A DNA stretch of 64,000 nt from CAXMRP01 sp965216515 (lineage in GTDB: Bacteria > Pseudomonadota > Alphaproteobacteria > Rhizobiales > Afifellaceae). Shown here one piece after another: positions 8,661 through 17,382 of the stretch (positions are counted from its first letter, which is position 1; every line of letters starts with the position of its first letter). A program made the position numbers and the translations under genes. The notes below the pieces were generated by a model. That model was not told the origin of the DNA and did not search any database. It saw only the letters and a list, made by a program, of their open reading frames with translations. Where the stretch lies: the NCBI GenBank assembly GCA_965216515.1, contig OZ244173.1, positions 682,001 to 746,000 on the forward strand, read 5' to 3'.

Positions 8661-8774
8661 GTTTCAGCTCGTGCCAGGGGTCGGCACCGATATGTTCCGG
8701 CCATTGTGCCGGGCGAACCGGGCACACCGTCCTTGAACCCATCCCAGACCGGCCTCGCGCACCGGCCGCACCGG

Positions 8775-10142
8775 TCATGGCCACAATCTGTCGTCGTCGG
8801 GATAGGATGACAGGCATTCCGGTCCCGTCTCGGTGATCAGCACTTGCTCTTCCAGCTTCACCCCCTCGTGTCCGCCATGGCGACCGCAATAGCTTTCCAC
8901 GCACACCACCATCCCCGCCTCCAGTACGCCGTCATAGCCTGACCCCTCCCAATCCTCCGGATAGGGAATGGAAGGATATTCGTCGCACAGGCCGACACCG
9001 TGCAGCAGGCACGAATAACGGTTGGCGAGGCAATCGGCCGGCAGGCTGGCCGCGGTGTCGGCAAGTTCGCGAAAGGTCGCGCCCGGTTTCAGGATGTCCG
9101 TGTTCAGCGCGATCTGTTCGCGCGCCATCGCGTAGAGCGCGCGCTGGTCGTTTGTCGCCGCGCCGTCGCCGGTCAGCCATGTCCGCGAAATGTCGCAGCA
9201 GGCGCCATAAGGTCCAATCAGGTCGGTGTCGAAAGCGACAAGGTCGCCGGCCTCGATCACCCGTGCGGCGCATTCCTGGAACCAGGGATTGGTCCGCGGC
9301 CCCGACGACAACAGCCGGGTTTCGATCCATTCTCCGCCCCGGCGGATATTTTCCGAATGCAGAATGGCCCACAGGTCGTTTTCGGTCATGCCCGGATCGA
9401 GCCGGGCGTGCATCACGCCCATCGCCGCCTCGCAGGCCGCGATCGCCCGACGCATGGCCGCCAGTTCATCGGCCGACTTGATCGCCCGGGCCAGTTCCAT
9501 CACCTCTTCGCCATTGACGATCTCGATATTCGCCGCCGCCAGCTCGTGGGCGCCTTCCGGGTTGATCCTGTCGATGGCGATCCGCCGGTTTCCGCCGCCA
9601 TGCGCCGTCACCAGCTCGGCAATCTCCGCCGCCCAGCGCCCGGCCTGTTCCGCCATCCGCGGACCCGCCTCGAAGTAAAACCAGGCAATGCCGTGGCGCA
9701 CCTCGTCGATAACGTTGGAATGCCCCGACAGGTGCTCGCAATTGTGAAAATCCCAGAGCACGACCGGCCCTTCCGTGGCGACGAAAACATAGCGCACCGC
9801 ATTGTGGGTACACCACAATTGCATGTTCGTGGCGTCGGTCGCATAGCGCACATTGAGGGGATCGTAGAGCACCGCGCCGGCAAGATCCCGGGCACGGAGT
9901 TGCTGGCGGATGCGCTCCAGCCGGTATAGCCGCATCCTGTCCATGTCGGGTGCCGGCAGATCGCGCTCTGTCCATTCCCGTTCCGCCAGCGCGCCAAAAC
10001 CGATACGGTGTTGGGAAAGCGCACCGGCCTTGTCCCGGGCATAGGCCTCCAGGATGTCCCGGTCGGCCCCGGCGCCGGGATGGTCAGGAACGGTAAAGGG
10101 TGCGATCTTGCGCTGACGGGAGCGAAAAAGGGGGCTGTCCAT
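8775..10142 (-). CDS. dddP: DddP-type dimethylsulfoniopropionate lyase (M24-fold metalloenzyme)
   Basis: A 455-residue protein with the M24 'pita-bread' fold. All metal and catalytic residues I recall for DddP are present with a constant +10 offset: D305, D307, D317, H381, E416 and E431 (metal ligands), and Y376 and D387 (active-site base region), in FDTDLIG, CDISRTW, YSCLLHGVGLCDE, VCVES and KLEEQ. The near-diagnostic stretch LLSSGPRTNPWFQEC is also there. DddP cleaves DMSP to dimethyl sulfide and acrylate in the cytoplasm. The start at 10142 has GGAGGG upstream and gives the normal family length (about 445). It is divergent from a small membrane-protein gene, and a TRAP transporter lies 0.7 kb away. 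A closely related M24 paralogue with another substrate is not fully excluded. Confidence 0.8.
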   Translation of the reverse strand: MDSPLFRSRQRKIAPFTVPDHPGAGADRDILEAYARDKAGALSQHRIGFGALAEREWTERDLPAPDMDRMRLYRLERIRQQLRARDLAGAVLYDPLNVRYATDATNMQLWCTHNAVRYVFVATEGPVVLWDFHNCEHLSGHSNVIDEVRHGIAWFYFEAGPRMAEQAGRWAAEIAELVTAHGGGNRRIAIDRINPEGAHELAAANIEIVNGEEVMELARAIKSADELAAMRRAIAACEAAMGVMHARLDPGMTENDLWAILHSENIRRGGEWIETRLLSSGPRTNPWFQECAARVIEAGDLVAFDTDLIGPYGACCDISRTWLTGDGAATNDQRALYAMAREQIALNTDILKPGATFRELADTAASLPADCLANRYSCLLHGVGLCDEYPSIPYPEDWEGSGYDGVLEAGMVVCVESYCGRHGGHEGVKLEEQVLITETGPECLSSYPDDDRLWP

Positions 10143-10260
10143 GACTGTCCCTCCGGTGGGCATATGATTAGCGCACCCATGCCGCGGACACTTTTCTGCC
10201 GGCGACACGACAGGTCGCGTCCGATATCGAAACCGGGAACCCGAAGACAGGAGGCAGGCA

Positions 10261-10788
10261 ATGGGCAAACGAAGTGGTTTGGGCCTGGCTGCCGGACTGG
10301 GCGTTCTGGTCGTGGCGATGGCGATTTTCTTCCAGGTCGCCGAAAATCGCCGCGAGGCGCATGTCGGCAAGATCGCAATTTCCGGCGGCGGATTTCTCTA
10401 CAACTACCGGATCGGCGAGATCCGCTACGGCCTGAGCATCCATGTGGTCCGTCCCGTGCCCATTGGCACCCGGCTCCAGGTGGCATTTGAAAATCCCGCC
10501 GGCGGCGATCCGATCATGGTCACCAAGTCGCTGGGCACCGATACAAATCGCGTGCCGGTGGAGAGCCCGGCGATCACCGGGCTGGAAAACGGACGCGAAT
10601 ACAAGGTGATCGTCCGGCTGCGTGACCGCGACACTGACGCGCTGATGGAAACCCATGAGGCGAGCTACCGGGTGAGCGTCGATCCCGACCTGGTGCCCGA
10701 CGCGCCGTTGACGGTCGGCCCCGGATACCACCGCAATCCCGGCGCGGAAGGTGAAGACAGGGGCGCCGAAGGCGCGGGAAACGACTAA
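10261..10788 (+). CDS. membrane-anchored hypothetical protein beside dddP
   Basis: A 175-residue protein that I do not recognise. Residues about 8-26 form one hydrophobic segment (an uncleaved anchor or signal peptide), followed by a predicted periplasmic domain rich in beta-type strands (two-strand sandwich-like text such as GTRLQVAFENP and GREYKVIVRLRD), and an acidic Gly-rich tail. AGGAGG sits 6 bp before the ATG, so it is well translated. It is divergent from dddP (118 bp) and convergent with the TRAP operon. Confidence 0.65.
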   Translation: MGKRSGLGLAAGLGVLVVAMAIFFQVAENRREAHVGKIAISGGGFLYNYRIGEIRYGLSIHVVRPVPIGTRLQVAFENPAGGDPIMVTKSLGTDTNRVPVESPAITGLENGREYKVIVRLRDRDTDALMETHEASYRVSVDPDLVPDAPLTVGPGYHRNPGAEGEDRGAEGAGND

Positions 10789-10797
10789 CCCGACAGG

Positions 10798-10823
10798 AAA
10801 AACCCCGGGGCGGGGCCCCGGGG
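10798..10823 (-). terminator. rho-independent terminator of the TRAP operon
   Basis: CCCCGGGG at 10803-10810 pairs with CCCCGGGG at 10816-10823 around a 5-nt loop. Read on the minus strand it is followed by five T (10802-10798). This is the classic GC stem plus U-tract, 39 bp after the dctP stop codon. Confidence 0.75.
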
Positions 10824-10861
10824 CGGATTGGCAAATACCGGCTTTGTTCGGGGTCCGCCGA

Positions 10862-11896
10862 TCAGCCGTAGCGATACGGCCGGCCGGCCTTGGTCATGTC
10901 GGCATTGTACTTCTTGAAGATGTTGACGACCTTGGCCTTGACCTCCGATTCGGAGGCGATCTCTTCCCAGAATTTGACCGCCGCGGCCTCCACCTGCGCC
11001 CATTCATTGTCGGGGATGGACGTCAGTTCAAGCTTCGTGCCGTTGACGCGCAGATCGGCTTCGCCGCCCCAATACCACCACTGCCGGTAATAGTGGCTCT
11101 GGTCGAAGCAGACCTGCATCAGGTTCCGCAACCGTTCCGGCACCTCGTTCCAGCGCTCCATGTTGGCGAAGAAGTGGCCGATCCACGCGCCGGATATGTT
11201 GTTGGTGAGGAAGTAGTTGGTCACCTCCGCCCAACCGACCGTGTAGTCCTCCGTGATGCCGGACCACGCCACCCCGTCCAGTTCGCCGGTTTGGACGGCG
11301 ACTTCGATATCGGCCCATGGCAGCGTGACGGGCACGACACCGAACTGCGACAGAAAACGGCCGGCGGTCGGGAAGGTGAACACCCGCAGGCCCTTCAGGT
11401 CGGCCAGGCTGCGCACCGGATCCTTGGTGGCGAAATGGCACGGATCCCACGACCCGGCCGAGATGTGCTTGACGCCGACCTTGGCGTATTCCTCCTCCCA
11501 TATCGCCTTCAGGCCGTATTGGTTGAACAGCACCGGCACATCGAGCGAGTATCGCGAGCCGAACGGGAAATAGCCGCCGAACACGGTAACTTCCGTCGGC
11601 GAAGCCATGGAATCGTCATCGGACTGCACGGCATCGATCGTGCCGCGCTGCATGGCCTGGAACAGTTCCGCCGTCGGGACGAGCTGGTCGCCGAGGAACA
11701 GTTCGATCTGCATCTCGTCGCCGGCGATCTTGTTGAACATGTCGATGGCCGGTTTGACCACGTGATCGGAAAGCGGCGTTCCGGCGTAGGTCTGCAGCCG
11801 CCATTTTATGGTCGACTGGGCGATCGCCGGCGTCGCCAGCGTTGCCGCTGCCGGTGCCAGCGCCGCAGTCTTCAGGAGCTTGCGTCTTGTCGTCAT
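10862..11896 (-). CDS. TRAP transporter periplasmic solute-binding protein (DctP family)
   Basis: A 344-residue DctP-type binding protein. The N-terminus MTTRRKLLKTAALAPAAATLATPAIA is a twin-arginine-like signal with a cleavage site near residue 26. The body has the TRAP hallmarks: a GDQLVPTAELFQAMQRGTIDAV strand-helix, SLADLKGLRVFTF, and GELDGVAWSG. It captures an organic acid or zwitterion for the DctQM permease. The ligand is unknown. Proximity to dddP makes DMSP, acrylate or a related carboxylate possible but not shown. A strong AGGAGAGG lies upstream of the ATG. It is the last gene of the dctQMP operon. Confidence 0.9.
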   Translation of the reverse strand: MTTRRKLLKTAALAPAAATLATPAIAQSTIKWRLQTYAGTPLSDHVVKPAIDMFNKIAGDEMQIELFLGDQLVPTAELFQAMQRGTIDAVQSDDDSMASPTEVTVFGGYFPFGSRYSLDVPVLFNQYGLKAIWEEEYAKVGVKHISAGSWDPCHFATKDPVRSLADLKGLRVFTFPTAGRFLSQFGVVPVTLPWADIEVAVQTGELDGVAWSGITEDYTVGWAEVTNYFLTNNISGAWIGHFFANMERWNEVPERLRNLMQVCFDQSHYYRQWWYWGGEADLRVNGTKLELTSIPDNEWAQVEAAAVKFWEEIASESEVKAKVVNIFKKYNADMTKAGRPYRYG

Positions 11897-11946
11897 TGTC
11901 TTTCCTCTCCTTTTGATTGGCCGCTCCGCTTGGGGCGTTCCTTGAA

Positions 11947-13275
11947 TTATTTATTATAGACATAATCCGGGAGCCACAGGGCGATTTCCGGGAATGCCAT
12001 GACGATGGCCAGCGCGACGATCATCACACCGACAAAGGGGATGATGGAGCGGTAGATGTCGCCCAGCGAGATTACCGGCGGCGCCATCGCCCGCATCAGG
12101 AAGAGGTTGTATCCGAACGGCGGCGTCATGTAGGCGATCTGCGTCGTGATCGTATAGAGCACGCCGTACCAGATCAGGTCGAATCCCAGCGCACCCACCA
12201 GCGGCACATAGAGCGGCGCCACGATAACCAGCATCGCGGTGTCGTCCAGAAACGTTCCCATGATGATGAAACTCAGTTGCATGAGAATCAGGATCGTCCA
12301 CGGGCTTAGGCCAAGCTGCTCGGTGAACAGGTTTTCGATGGCGCGAACCGCGCCCAGACCATCGAACACCGAGCCGAAGGCCAGCGCAGCCAGGATGATC
12401 CACATGAACATGCACGATATGCCCAGGGTCTGGCGCACCGACGTCTCGAAGACCTCGCGCGTCATGCGGCCCTTGACGATGGCCGCCAGGAAGGCGGCCA
12501 TGGCGCCGATGGCGGAGCTTTCCACCAGGCTTGTCCAGCCGTTGACGAAGGGCACCATCATCGAAAAGAAGATGATCAGCGGCAGCAGGCCGGCGCGCAA
12601 CAGGCGCAGCTTCTCCGACCGGCTTATCGCCTCCCGCTCTTCCGACGGCAGCACCGGGCCGAGCATCGGATTGATGCGGCAACGGATCGCAATATAGATC
12701 ACGAACAGCGCCGCCATCATCAGGCCGGGAAAGACGCCGGCAAGCCACAACTGACCCACCGGCTGGCGGGCGATCATGGCATAGAGCACCAGCACCACCG
12801 ACGGCGGCACCAGTATGCCCAGTGACGAGCCGGCCTGGATGACGCCTGTCACCATCCGCTTGTCGTAGCCGCGGCGCAGAAGCTCCGGCAACGCGATTGT
12901 CGCGCCGATGGCCATGCCGGCGACGGACAGCCCGTTCATCGCCGAGATCAGCACCATCAGCCCGATTGTACCGATCGCGAGCCCGCCGGAGAGGCCGCCC
13001 ATCCAGACATGGAACATCCGGTAAAGGTCGTCGGCGATGCGCGATTCCGACAGCACATAGCCCATGAAGATGAACATCGGCAGGGTGAGCAGGGGATACC
13101 ATGTCATCAGCTTCATGGCGGCGGAGAAGCCGAGATCGTATCCGCCCCGCTCGCCCCACAGGAGAAGCGCCGCGACAACGGCGACAAAGCCGATCGCGCC
13201 GAACACGCGCTGTCCCGTCATGAGCATCAGCATCATGGTGGAGAACATCAGGATGGCGATCAGTTCGTAGGACAT
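11947..13275 (-). CDS. TRAP transporter large permease (DctM family)
   Basis: A 442-residue, strongly hydrophobic protein with about 12 membrane spans, beginning MSYELIAILMFSTMMLMLMTGQRVF. Conserved DctM text includes AGSSLGILVPPSVVLVLY and the C-terminal PPFGYNLFLM. It is the Na+-coupled transport subunit. Its ATG overlaps the dctQ stop by 1 bp (TAATG). The open frame continues far upstream opposite dctQ, but the ATG at 13275 is the only start that fits the family length. Confidence 0.92.
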   Translation of the reverse strand: MSYELIAILMFSTMMLMLMTGQRVFGAIGFVAVVAALLLWGERGGYDLGFSAAMKLMTWYPLLTLPMFIFMGYVLSESRIADDLYRMFHVWMGGLSGGLAIGTIGLMVLISAMNGLSVAGMAIGATIALPELLRRGYDKRMVTGVIQAGSSLGILVPPSVVLVLYAMIARQPVGQLWLAGVFPGLMMAALFVIYIAIRCRINPMLGPVLPSEEREAISRSEKLRLLRAGLLPLIIFFSMMVPFVNGWTSLVESSAIGAMAAFLAAIVKGRMTREVFETSVRQTLGISCMFMWIILAALAFGSVFDGLGAVRAIENLFTEQLGLSPWTILILMQLSFIIMGTFLDDTAMLVIVAPLYVPLVGALGFDLIWYGVLYTITTQIAYMTPPFGYNLFLMRAMAPPVISLGDIYRSIIPFVGVMIVALAIVMAFPEIALWLPDYVYNK

Positions 13276-13883
13276 TACGCCGTTCCGCCGATATCCGCGC
13301 CGCGCAGCCGGGCGATGTCCTTGAACAGTTCGGCGACCGCCTGCAGCAGCATCAGGAAGATGCCGAGGACCATCAGCACCTTGATCGGCCACAGATAGGG
13401 TCGCCAGGCGGTCGGACTGCGCTCCAGCCTGCCGATCGTTGTCGCATCCTCGCCGCTGTTGCCGGCGATATAGGTGCCAAACAGCTCCTTGAAGAAAGCG
13501 ATCGGCTCCGAGCCGAAATATCCGAGCGAATAGGCCGTCGAGCCGATACCGCCATAAAGCAGCACGGCCAGATAGAAGATCAGGAACAGGACGGTGAGCG
13601 AATCGAACCAGGCCTTCCGGCGGGCCGACCAGCCGCCATAAAACAGGTCCATGCGGACATTGGAGCCGAGCTGGATGGAGTAGGGCCCGCCGAGCATGTA
13701 GTAGGCGACCATCGCGAACTGCGCCATTTCCAGCGTCCACAGCGATGGCAGAAAGAAGGTTTTGGAGATCGACGACCACAACAGGATGCCGACCATGGCG
13801 AAGATGCCGTACATGACGATGCGGCCGATCAGCCAGTTGAACCGCTCAACCCACCGCACATACCAGACAATCAGGCGAGGCAT
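13275..13883 (-). CDS. TRAP transporter small permease (DctQ family)
   Basis: A 202-residue protein with four membrane spans, starting MPRLIVWYVRWVERFNWLIGRIVMYGIFAMVGIL. The WARRKAWFDS and LGYFGSEPIA segments match larger DctQ proteins (about 200 residues), which often occur with mannitol/chloroaromatic-type or C4 TRAP systems. It is first in the dctQ-dctM-dctP operon. About 285 bp upstream without a gene holds its presumed promoter, with no clear boxes. Confidence 0.88.
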   Translation of the reverse strand: MPRLIVWYVRWVERFNWLIGRIVMYGIFAMVGILLWSSISKTFFLPSLWTLEMAQFAMVAYYMLGGPYSIQLGSNVRMDLFYGGWSARRKAWFDSLTVLFLIFYLAVLLYGGIGSTAYSLGYFGSEPIAFFKELFGTYIAGNSGEDATTIGRLERSPTAWRPYLWPIKVLMVLGIFLMLLQAVAELFKDIARLRGADIGGTA

Positions 13884-14168
13884 TGCGGACCCCCGCGCGC
13901 CGGCCCGCCGCGCCGGCTCCCATCGCGGCCACCAGCGCGGCCGCCGCGCCCGTCAAGGCTCCTCGCCGCCTGTCGGGCGGACAGGATGCCGGAAACAGGG
14001 CGGGGCGTCATGGGCCGGTTTGGGGCAGGGGCGTTCAAGAATTCGTCCGTCTGTCGTTGTCCGGCCGGCCTCCCGGGCCTCACGCCCCAACCCGCCCGGC
14101 GGAAGGTTACGCATCTTGGACCTGTCGAGGCAAGGCCCGATCGCCGCGCCGCACGAACCGTTGCCCGC

Positions 14169-15059
14169 TTATTCCGGCTGGCCTGCCAGGCGCTCCCGGT
14201 ACCAGGCATACAGGCCGGCCGCCACGATGATCGCCGCGCCGATCAGCGCGCGCGGTCCGGGCAGTTCGTTGAAAAGCACGATGCCGTAGAATATCGCCCA
14301 CACCAGGAGCGTATAGATGAACGGCGCCAACAGCGAGGCGGAGGCGTGCCGGAATGCGAAAATGATCAGCGTATGGGCAACCCCGCCCAGCAATCCCATC
14401 GCCACCATCAGCCCCCAGGCCCGCCCGTCCGGCATGACCCAGACGAACGGCACCAGCACGCTGATCAGCGCCGAGCCGACAAGTGCGGTGTAAAACAGCG
14501 TCGACCAGGGCGCATCGCCGCGCACATGGCGCGTCAGCATCAGCCCGATTGCCCAGAAGAAAGCGGCCGCGAACGCAAACACGGCGCCCGGCTCCAGGAC
14601 GCCGCCGGTCGGCCAGACCAGCACGATCATGCCGAAAAATCCGACGAACACCGCAACCCAGCGGTGCACGCCGACCCGTTCGCCCAGGAAGCGGGCGCTC
14701 AACGCCACCATCAGCAGCGGCCCGACGAAGGACACGGCGATGGCGTCGGCGAGCTTCATCATGCTGAACGCGAAGATTATGCAGGTTCCGGAAATCAACA
14801 GCGCCGCGCCGCGGGCGATCTGGGCACCTGGATTTTTGGTTTGCGCCATCGTCCGCAGCCGCCGCGGCCCGGCGATCACCATCAGCGGCAGGAGGTGAAA
14901 GACATAGCGTCCCCAGGTGACCTGGATACCCGAATAGTCTTCGGTCAGGATTTTGGAGATGGCGTCCATGGCGTTCAGCGCCGCCATGCCGAGAATCATC
15001 AGGACAATACCCAGGGCGCGGTTTTCGCCGCTGGCCGGCTGTGAGCGGGAAGGGGTCAA
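14169..15059 (-). CDS. EamA/DMT-family membrane transporter
   Basis: A protein of about 296 residues with ten predicted membrane spans in two EamA repeats (for example LPLMVIAGP..., ISGTCIIFAFSMMKLADAIAVSFVGPLL, and the second-half ASLLAPFIYTLLVWAIFYGIVLFNELPG). It exports a small metabolite; the substrate is unknown. The start is uncertain. TTG at 15059 gives a complete first span, while the first in-frame ATG (15002) would truncate helix 1. It is followed by the TRAP operon in the same direction with a gap of 285 bp. Confidence 0.8.
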   Translation of the reverse strand: MTPSRSQPASGENRALGIVLMILGMAALNAMDAISKILTEDYSGIQVTWGRYVFHLLPLMVIAGPRRLRTMAQTKNPGAQIARGAALLISGTCIIFAFSMMKLADAIAVSFVGPLLMVALSARFLGERVGVHRWVAVFVGFFGMIVLVWPTGGVLEPGAVFAFAAAFFWAIGLMLTRHVRGDAPWSTLFYTALVGSALISVLVPFVWVMPDGRAWGLMVAMGLLGGVAHTLIIFAFRHASASLLAPFIYTLLVWAIFYGIVLFNELPGPRALIGAAIIVAAGLYAWYRERLAGQPE

Positions 15060-15148
15060 GCGGGCGCTTTCATTGTCGCTGGAAAGTCGGAACGAACGCC
15101 TCGCCTTCTGGCAGATTGCCGGCAGCCGCGCAATTGCCCGGTCGCCCC

Positions 15149-15174
15149 GACCGGACGCCGCGACCGGACGCCGC
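15149..15174. repeat. 13-bp tandem duplication
   Basis: gaccggacgccgc occurs twice in direct succession in the gap between the divergent EamA and SH3-protein genes. Confidence 0.8.
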
Positions 15175-15343
15175 GACCGCCGGTTGCCACCGATCGGCGC
15201 GGGGTATCGGCCATATGGCGGCGCCTTGGCCGTGCCGGCGCGGCCTTTCCCGGCAAACGGAGCTGCGCTATGGTGTTTTCGGCGGATTTGACAAACGAAC
15301 GTACGAAGCGATGGAGGCCGATCCGAGGACGGGAGGCGGCCAG

Positions 15344-15994
15344 ATGCTGCGCATATCCAAGACGATACTGATCTCCTTTGCCCTGGCATCCGGTTTTGGC
15401 GCCGGTGCCGCCGACACCGCGCGCGCCACCAACGCCGCGACGCTGATCGCAACCGATCTCCAGGCCGGGCCCGGCAAGGATTTCACCCGGATCGACCGGC
15501 TGCCGGCCGGCACCGCGCTGGTCAATCACGGCTGCGTCGACAAGATGAAATGGTGCCGGATCCGTGCCGGAGGCCTGCGCGGCTGGGTGGCCGGCGGTGA
15601 CCTGGTGCGGCAGACGGCGCCCGGCGCATCCCTGTACGCCAGCTATCCGCGCCCGACCGCTGGCGATATGGCCGGTGATGGGGCAGGCGAATTTGACGAA
15701 GTGGAGGCGCTGGATGACCGCCGGCTGCTCTACGATCCGCCGCGCCGCCGCCACGCCAAACACAAACGCGGCAAACACGGCAAATATCGCCGTCACCCCA
15801 GGGATACGTTCTGGACAACGAAAAAGCGCCGCTTTTTCGTCAAGACCCGGCGGCAATTCTGGACAAACGTCGAATTTCATGGCGGCAAGAAGATCCACCG
15901 CCACAAGAAAAACGCCAAAAAGCGGCTCCGGGCCAGAAAGATCCGGATGAAGACATCCTACACCAAGTCCGGGTTCGGATTGCTTATCCGCTGA
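15344..15994 (+). CDS. secreted SH3-domain protein with extremely basic tail
   Basis: A 216-residue protein: signal peptide (MLRISKTILISFALASGFGAGAADTARA), then a bacterial SH3 domain (about 30-90; LQAGPGKDFTRIDRLPAGT, WCRIRAGGLRGWVAG), an acidic linker (DEVEALDDRR), and a C-terminal 95 residues very rich in Lys, Arg and His. SH3b domains usually bind cell-wall peptides. The tail could bind anionic envelope polymers or nucleic acid; that is inference. The ATG at 15344 has GGGAGG 7 bp upstream, better than the in-frame ATG at 15311. Confidence 0.75.
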   Translation: MLRISKTILISFALASGFGAGAADTARATNAATLIATDLQAGPGKDFTRIDRLPAGTALVNHGCVDKMKWCRIRAGGLRGWVAGGDLVRQTAPGASLYASYPRPTAGDMAGDGAGEFDEVEALDDRRLLYDPPRRRHAKHKRGKHGKYRRHPRDTFWTTKKRRFFVKTRRQFWTNVEFHGGKKIHRHKKNAKKRLRARKIRMKTSYTKSGFGLLIR

Positions 15995-16030
15995 TCACGG
16001 CCATCGACCGAAGCGCCGCGGCGGTTTCGG

Positions 16031-16603
16031 TCACGGGCAGATCTTGGGACTGTCGGGCTTTTCCGCCTCGACCTGGTAGGATTTGTGGTTGTTGTTGTAG
16101 TCGATCGCCTCGAATGTCGCGGCGAAGGCAGCATCGCCGCTGGCCGGCTGGTTCAGGCTCTCCACTTGCAGCCGGATCCCGACCAGCGTCCGCACACGAC
16201 CTGCCGATGGCGGCTGCAAATCGATGAAGATATTGTTGGATTCAATATCCGTGGTCGCTTCCGGCGGCGACAGACCCGTATCGATCGATTGCGCCAGGAT
16301 GCGTCCGCCCAGCGTACGGATATTGACGGCCCGGACACCGCCGGGATCGCGCATCTGAACCCAGAACTGCGCCGGCTGTTCGGAAAACTTCACACAGCCG
16401 GCAAACTCCGCCGCCGGACCGGGGGTCGGCGTGGTGTCGGAGGCAAAGGAAGGCGTGCCTTCACCGTTTTCGGCATAAACCGTGATTCTCGGCGCCGCTG
16501 AATCGTTCTCCGGCGGTCCGGACGCCGTCGTCGTGCAGGCGGCAAGCGCGCAGGCAGCGGCAACAATCGGTACGATGCGCAAACAAACGGCGGGAAGGAT
16601 CAT
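16031..16603 (-). CDS. hypothetical lipoprotein
   Basis: A 190-residue protein with a lipoprotein signal: hydrophobic PIVAAACALAAC followed by TTTASGPP, so the lipidated cysteine is near residue 23. The mature part has a beta-rich look (FAGCVKFSEQPAQFWVQMRDPGGVRAVNI) and two further cysteines. I do not recognise a family. The start is ATG 16603; a TTG at 16618 in frame is possible. It is convergent with the SH3-protein gene. Confidence 0.65.
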   Translation of the reverse strand: MILPAVCLRIVPIVAAACALAACTTTASGPPENDSAAPRITVYAENGEGTPSFASDTTPTPGPAAEFAGCVKFSEQPAQFWVQMRDPGGVRAVNIRTLGGRILAQSIDTGLSPPEATTDIESNNIFIDLQPPSAGRVRTLVGIRLQVESLNQPASGDAAFAATFEAIDYNNNHKSYQVEAEKPDSPKICP

Positions 16604-16925
16604 GGCCTGTCGGTCCAATAGTATCGCGGAATCGGGAGGTTCTACCCGGCAACCGCCGGCAGGGGAAGACCGCGGCTGACGGCATCCTTTATCTGCCCGG
16701 CCAGCCGCCGCCGCCGAACGGCCGGCATGGCGCAGAACCAGGTGGAATTCGCCACAGACCGGTCCAACCCGGCTTCCGCCGTTTTGCGTATCGGCAACCC
16801 CTTCAGGGCCGCATTTCCACGTTTGCGCACGCCATTACCACGAACGCCACCACGCTGGTTGCAACGCTTGTCGGCGATTTTCAGCCTGCGGCCGGCAGGT
16901 CGCCAGCCAAGCGATGGAGATGAAC
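16604..16925. other. intergenic region with no supported gene
   Basis: 322 bp between the minus-strand lipoprotein gene and the plus-strand DUF1127 gene, presumably holding both promoters. I see no clear boxes, repeats or RNA. Confidence 0.4.
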
Positions 16926-17186
16926 ATGACAGAACGGATCCCGCACCGGATAACCGGATTCCGCGAATCGAACTTCTGGCGGGCAGCTTCGGCGGCCGCG
17001 CCGGGCGCATTGCGGCCCGCGCAACAGGCGTTCCGGACCGCAAGGGCCCGCCGAAATCTCGGCGCATTGCCCGATCACCTGTTGAAAGACATGGGCATCG
17101 GCCGCTCCGAGATCGACCATGTTGTCGCCCAAGGCATGGGTGAAGCCGGCCGCCGGACCCATGTCGACACCCCCTTCAGGCGATAG
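16926..17186 (+). CDS. DUF1127 family small protein
   Basis: An 86-residue protein whose C-terminal half carries the DUF1127 motif RRNLGALPDHLLKDMGIGRSEID. DUF1127 proteins in alphaproteobacteria are small arginine-rich regulators, some linked to phosphate or carbon metabolism and RNA turnover; the specific role here is unknown. Three in-frame ATGs cluster (16914, 16920, 16926). GGAGA at 16916-16920 favours the last. Confidence 0.75.
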   Translation: MTERIPHRITGFRESNFWRAASAAAPGALRPAQQAFRTARARRNLGALPDHLLKDMGIGRSEIDHVVAQGMGEAGRRTHVDTPFRR

Positions 17187-17382
17187 CCGGACGCTGGACG
17201 CAACCACCGCCCTGAACACCCGCCCAAAACCAGCCAATCCGGGCGTCGACGGTCCGAACGCCGTTGTCCCGGCTGCGTTCTGCCGAACTTCGCCCCGAAA
17301 GCGGCGCGCGCATCAACTGCGGTATTGATCGCGCGCCGCATCTGGCCCACGCTCCCGTGCGCAGCGACCAGGGAGCACAAAA

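Noticed and set aside
8470..8736. Open frame across the 12-bp repeat (RPQC repeats)
   Set aside because: It arises from the in-frame tandem repeat and overlaps the end of the PhnD-like gene in another frame.
13276..13779. N-terminal extension of the DctM open frame
   Set aside because: It lies opposite phase inside dctQ; the TAATG overlap start gives the normal DctM length.
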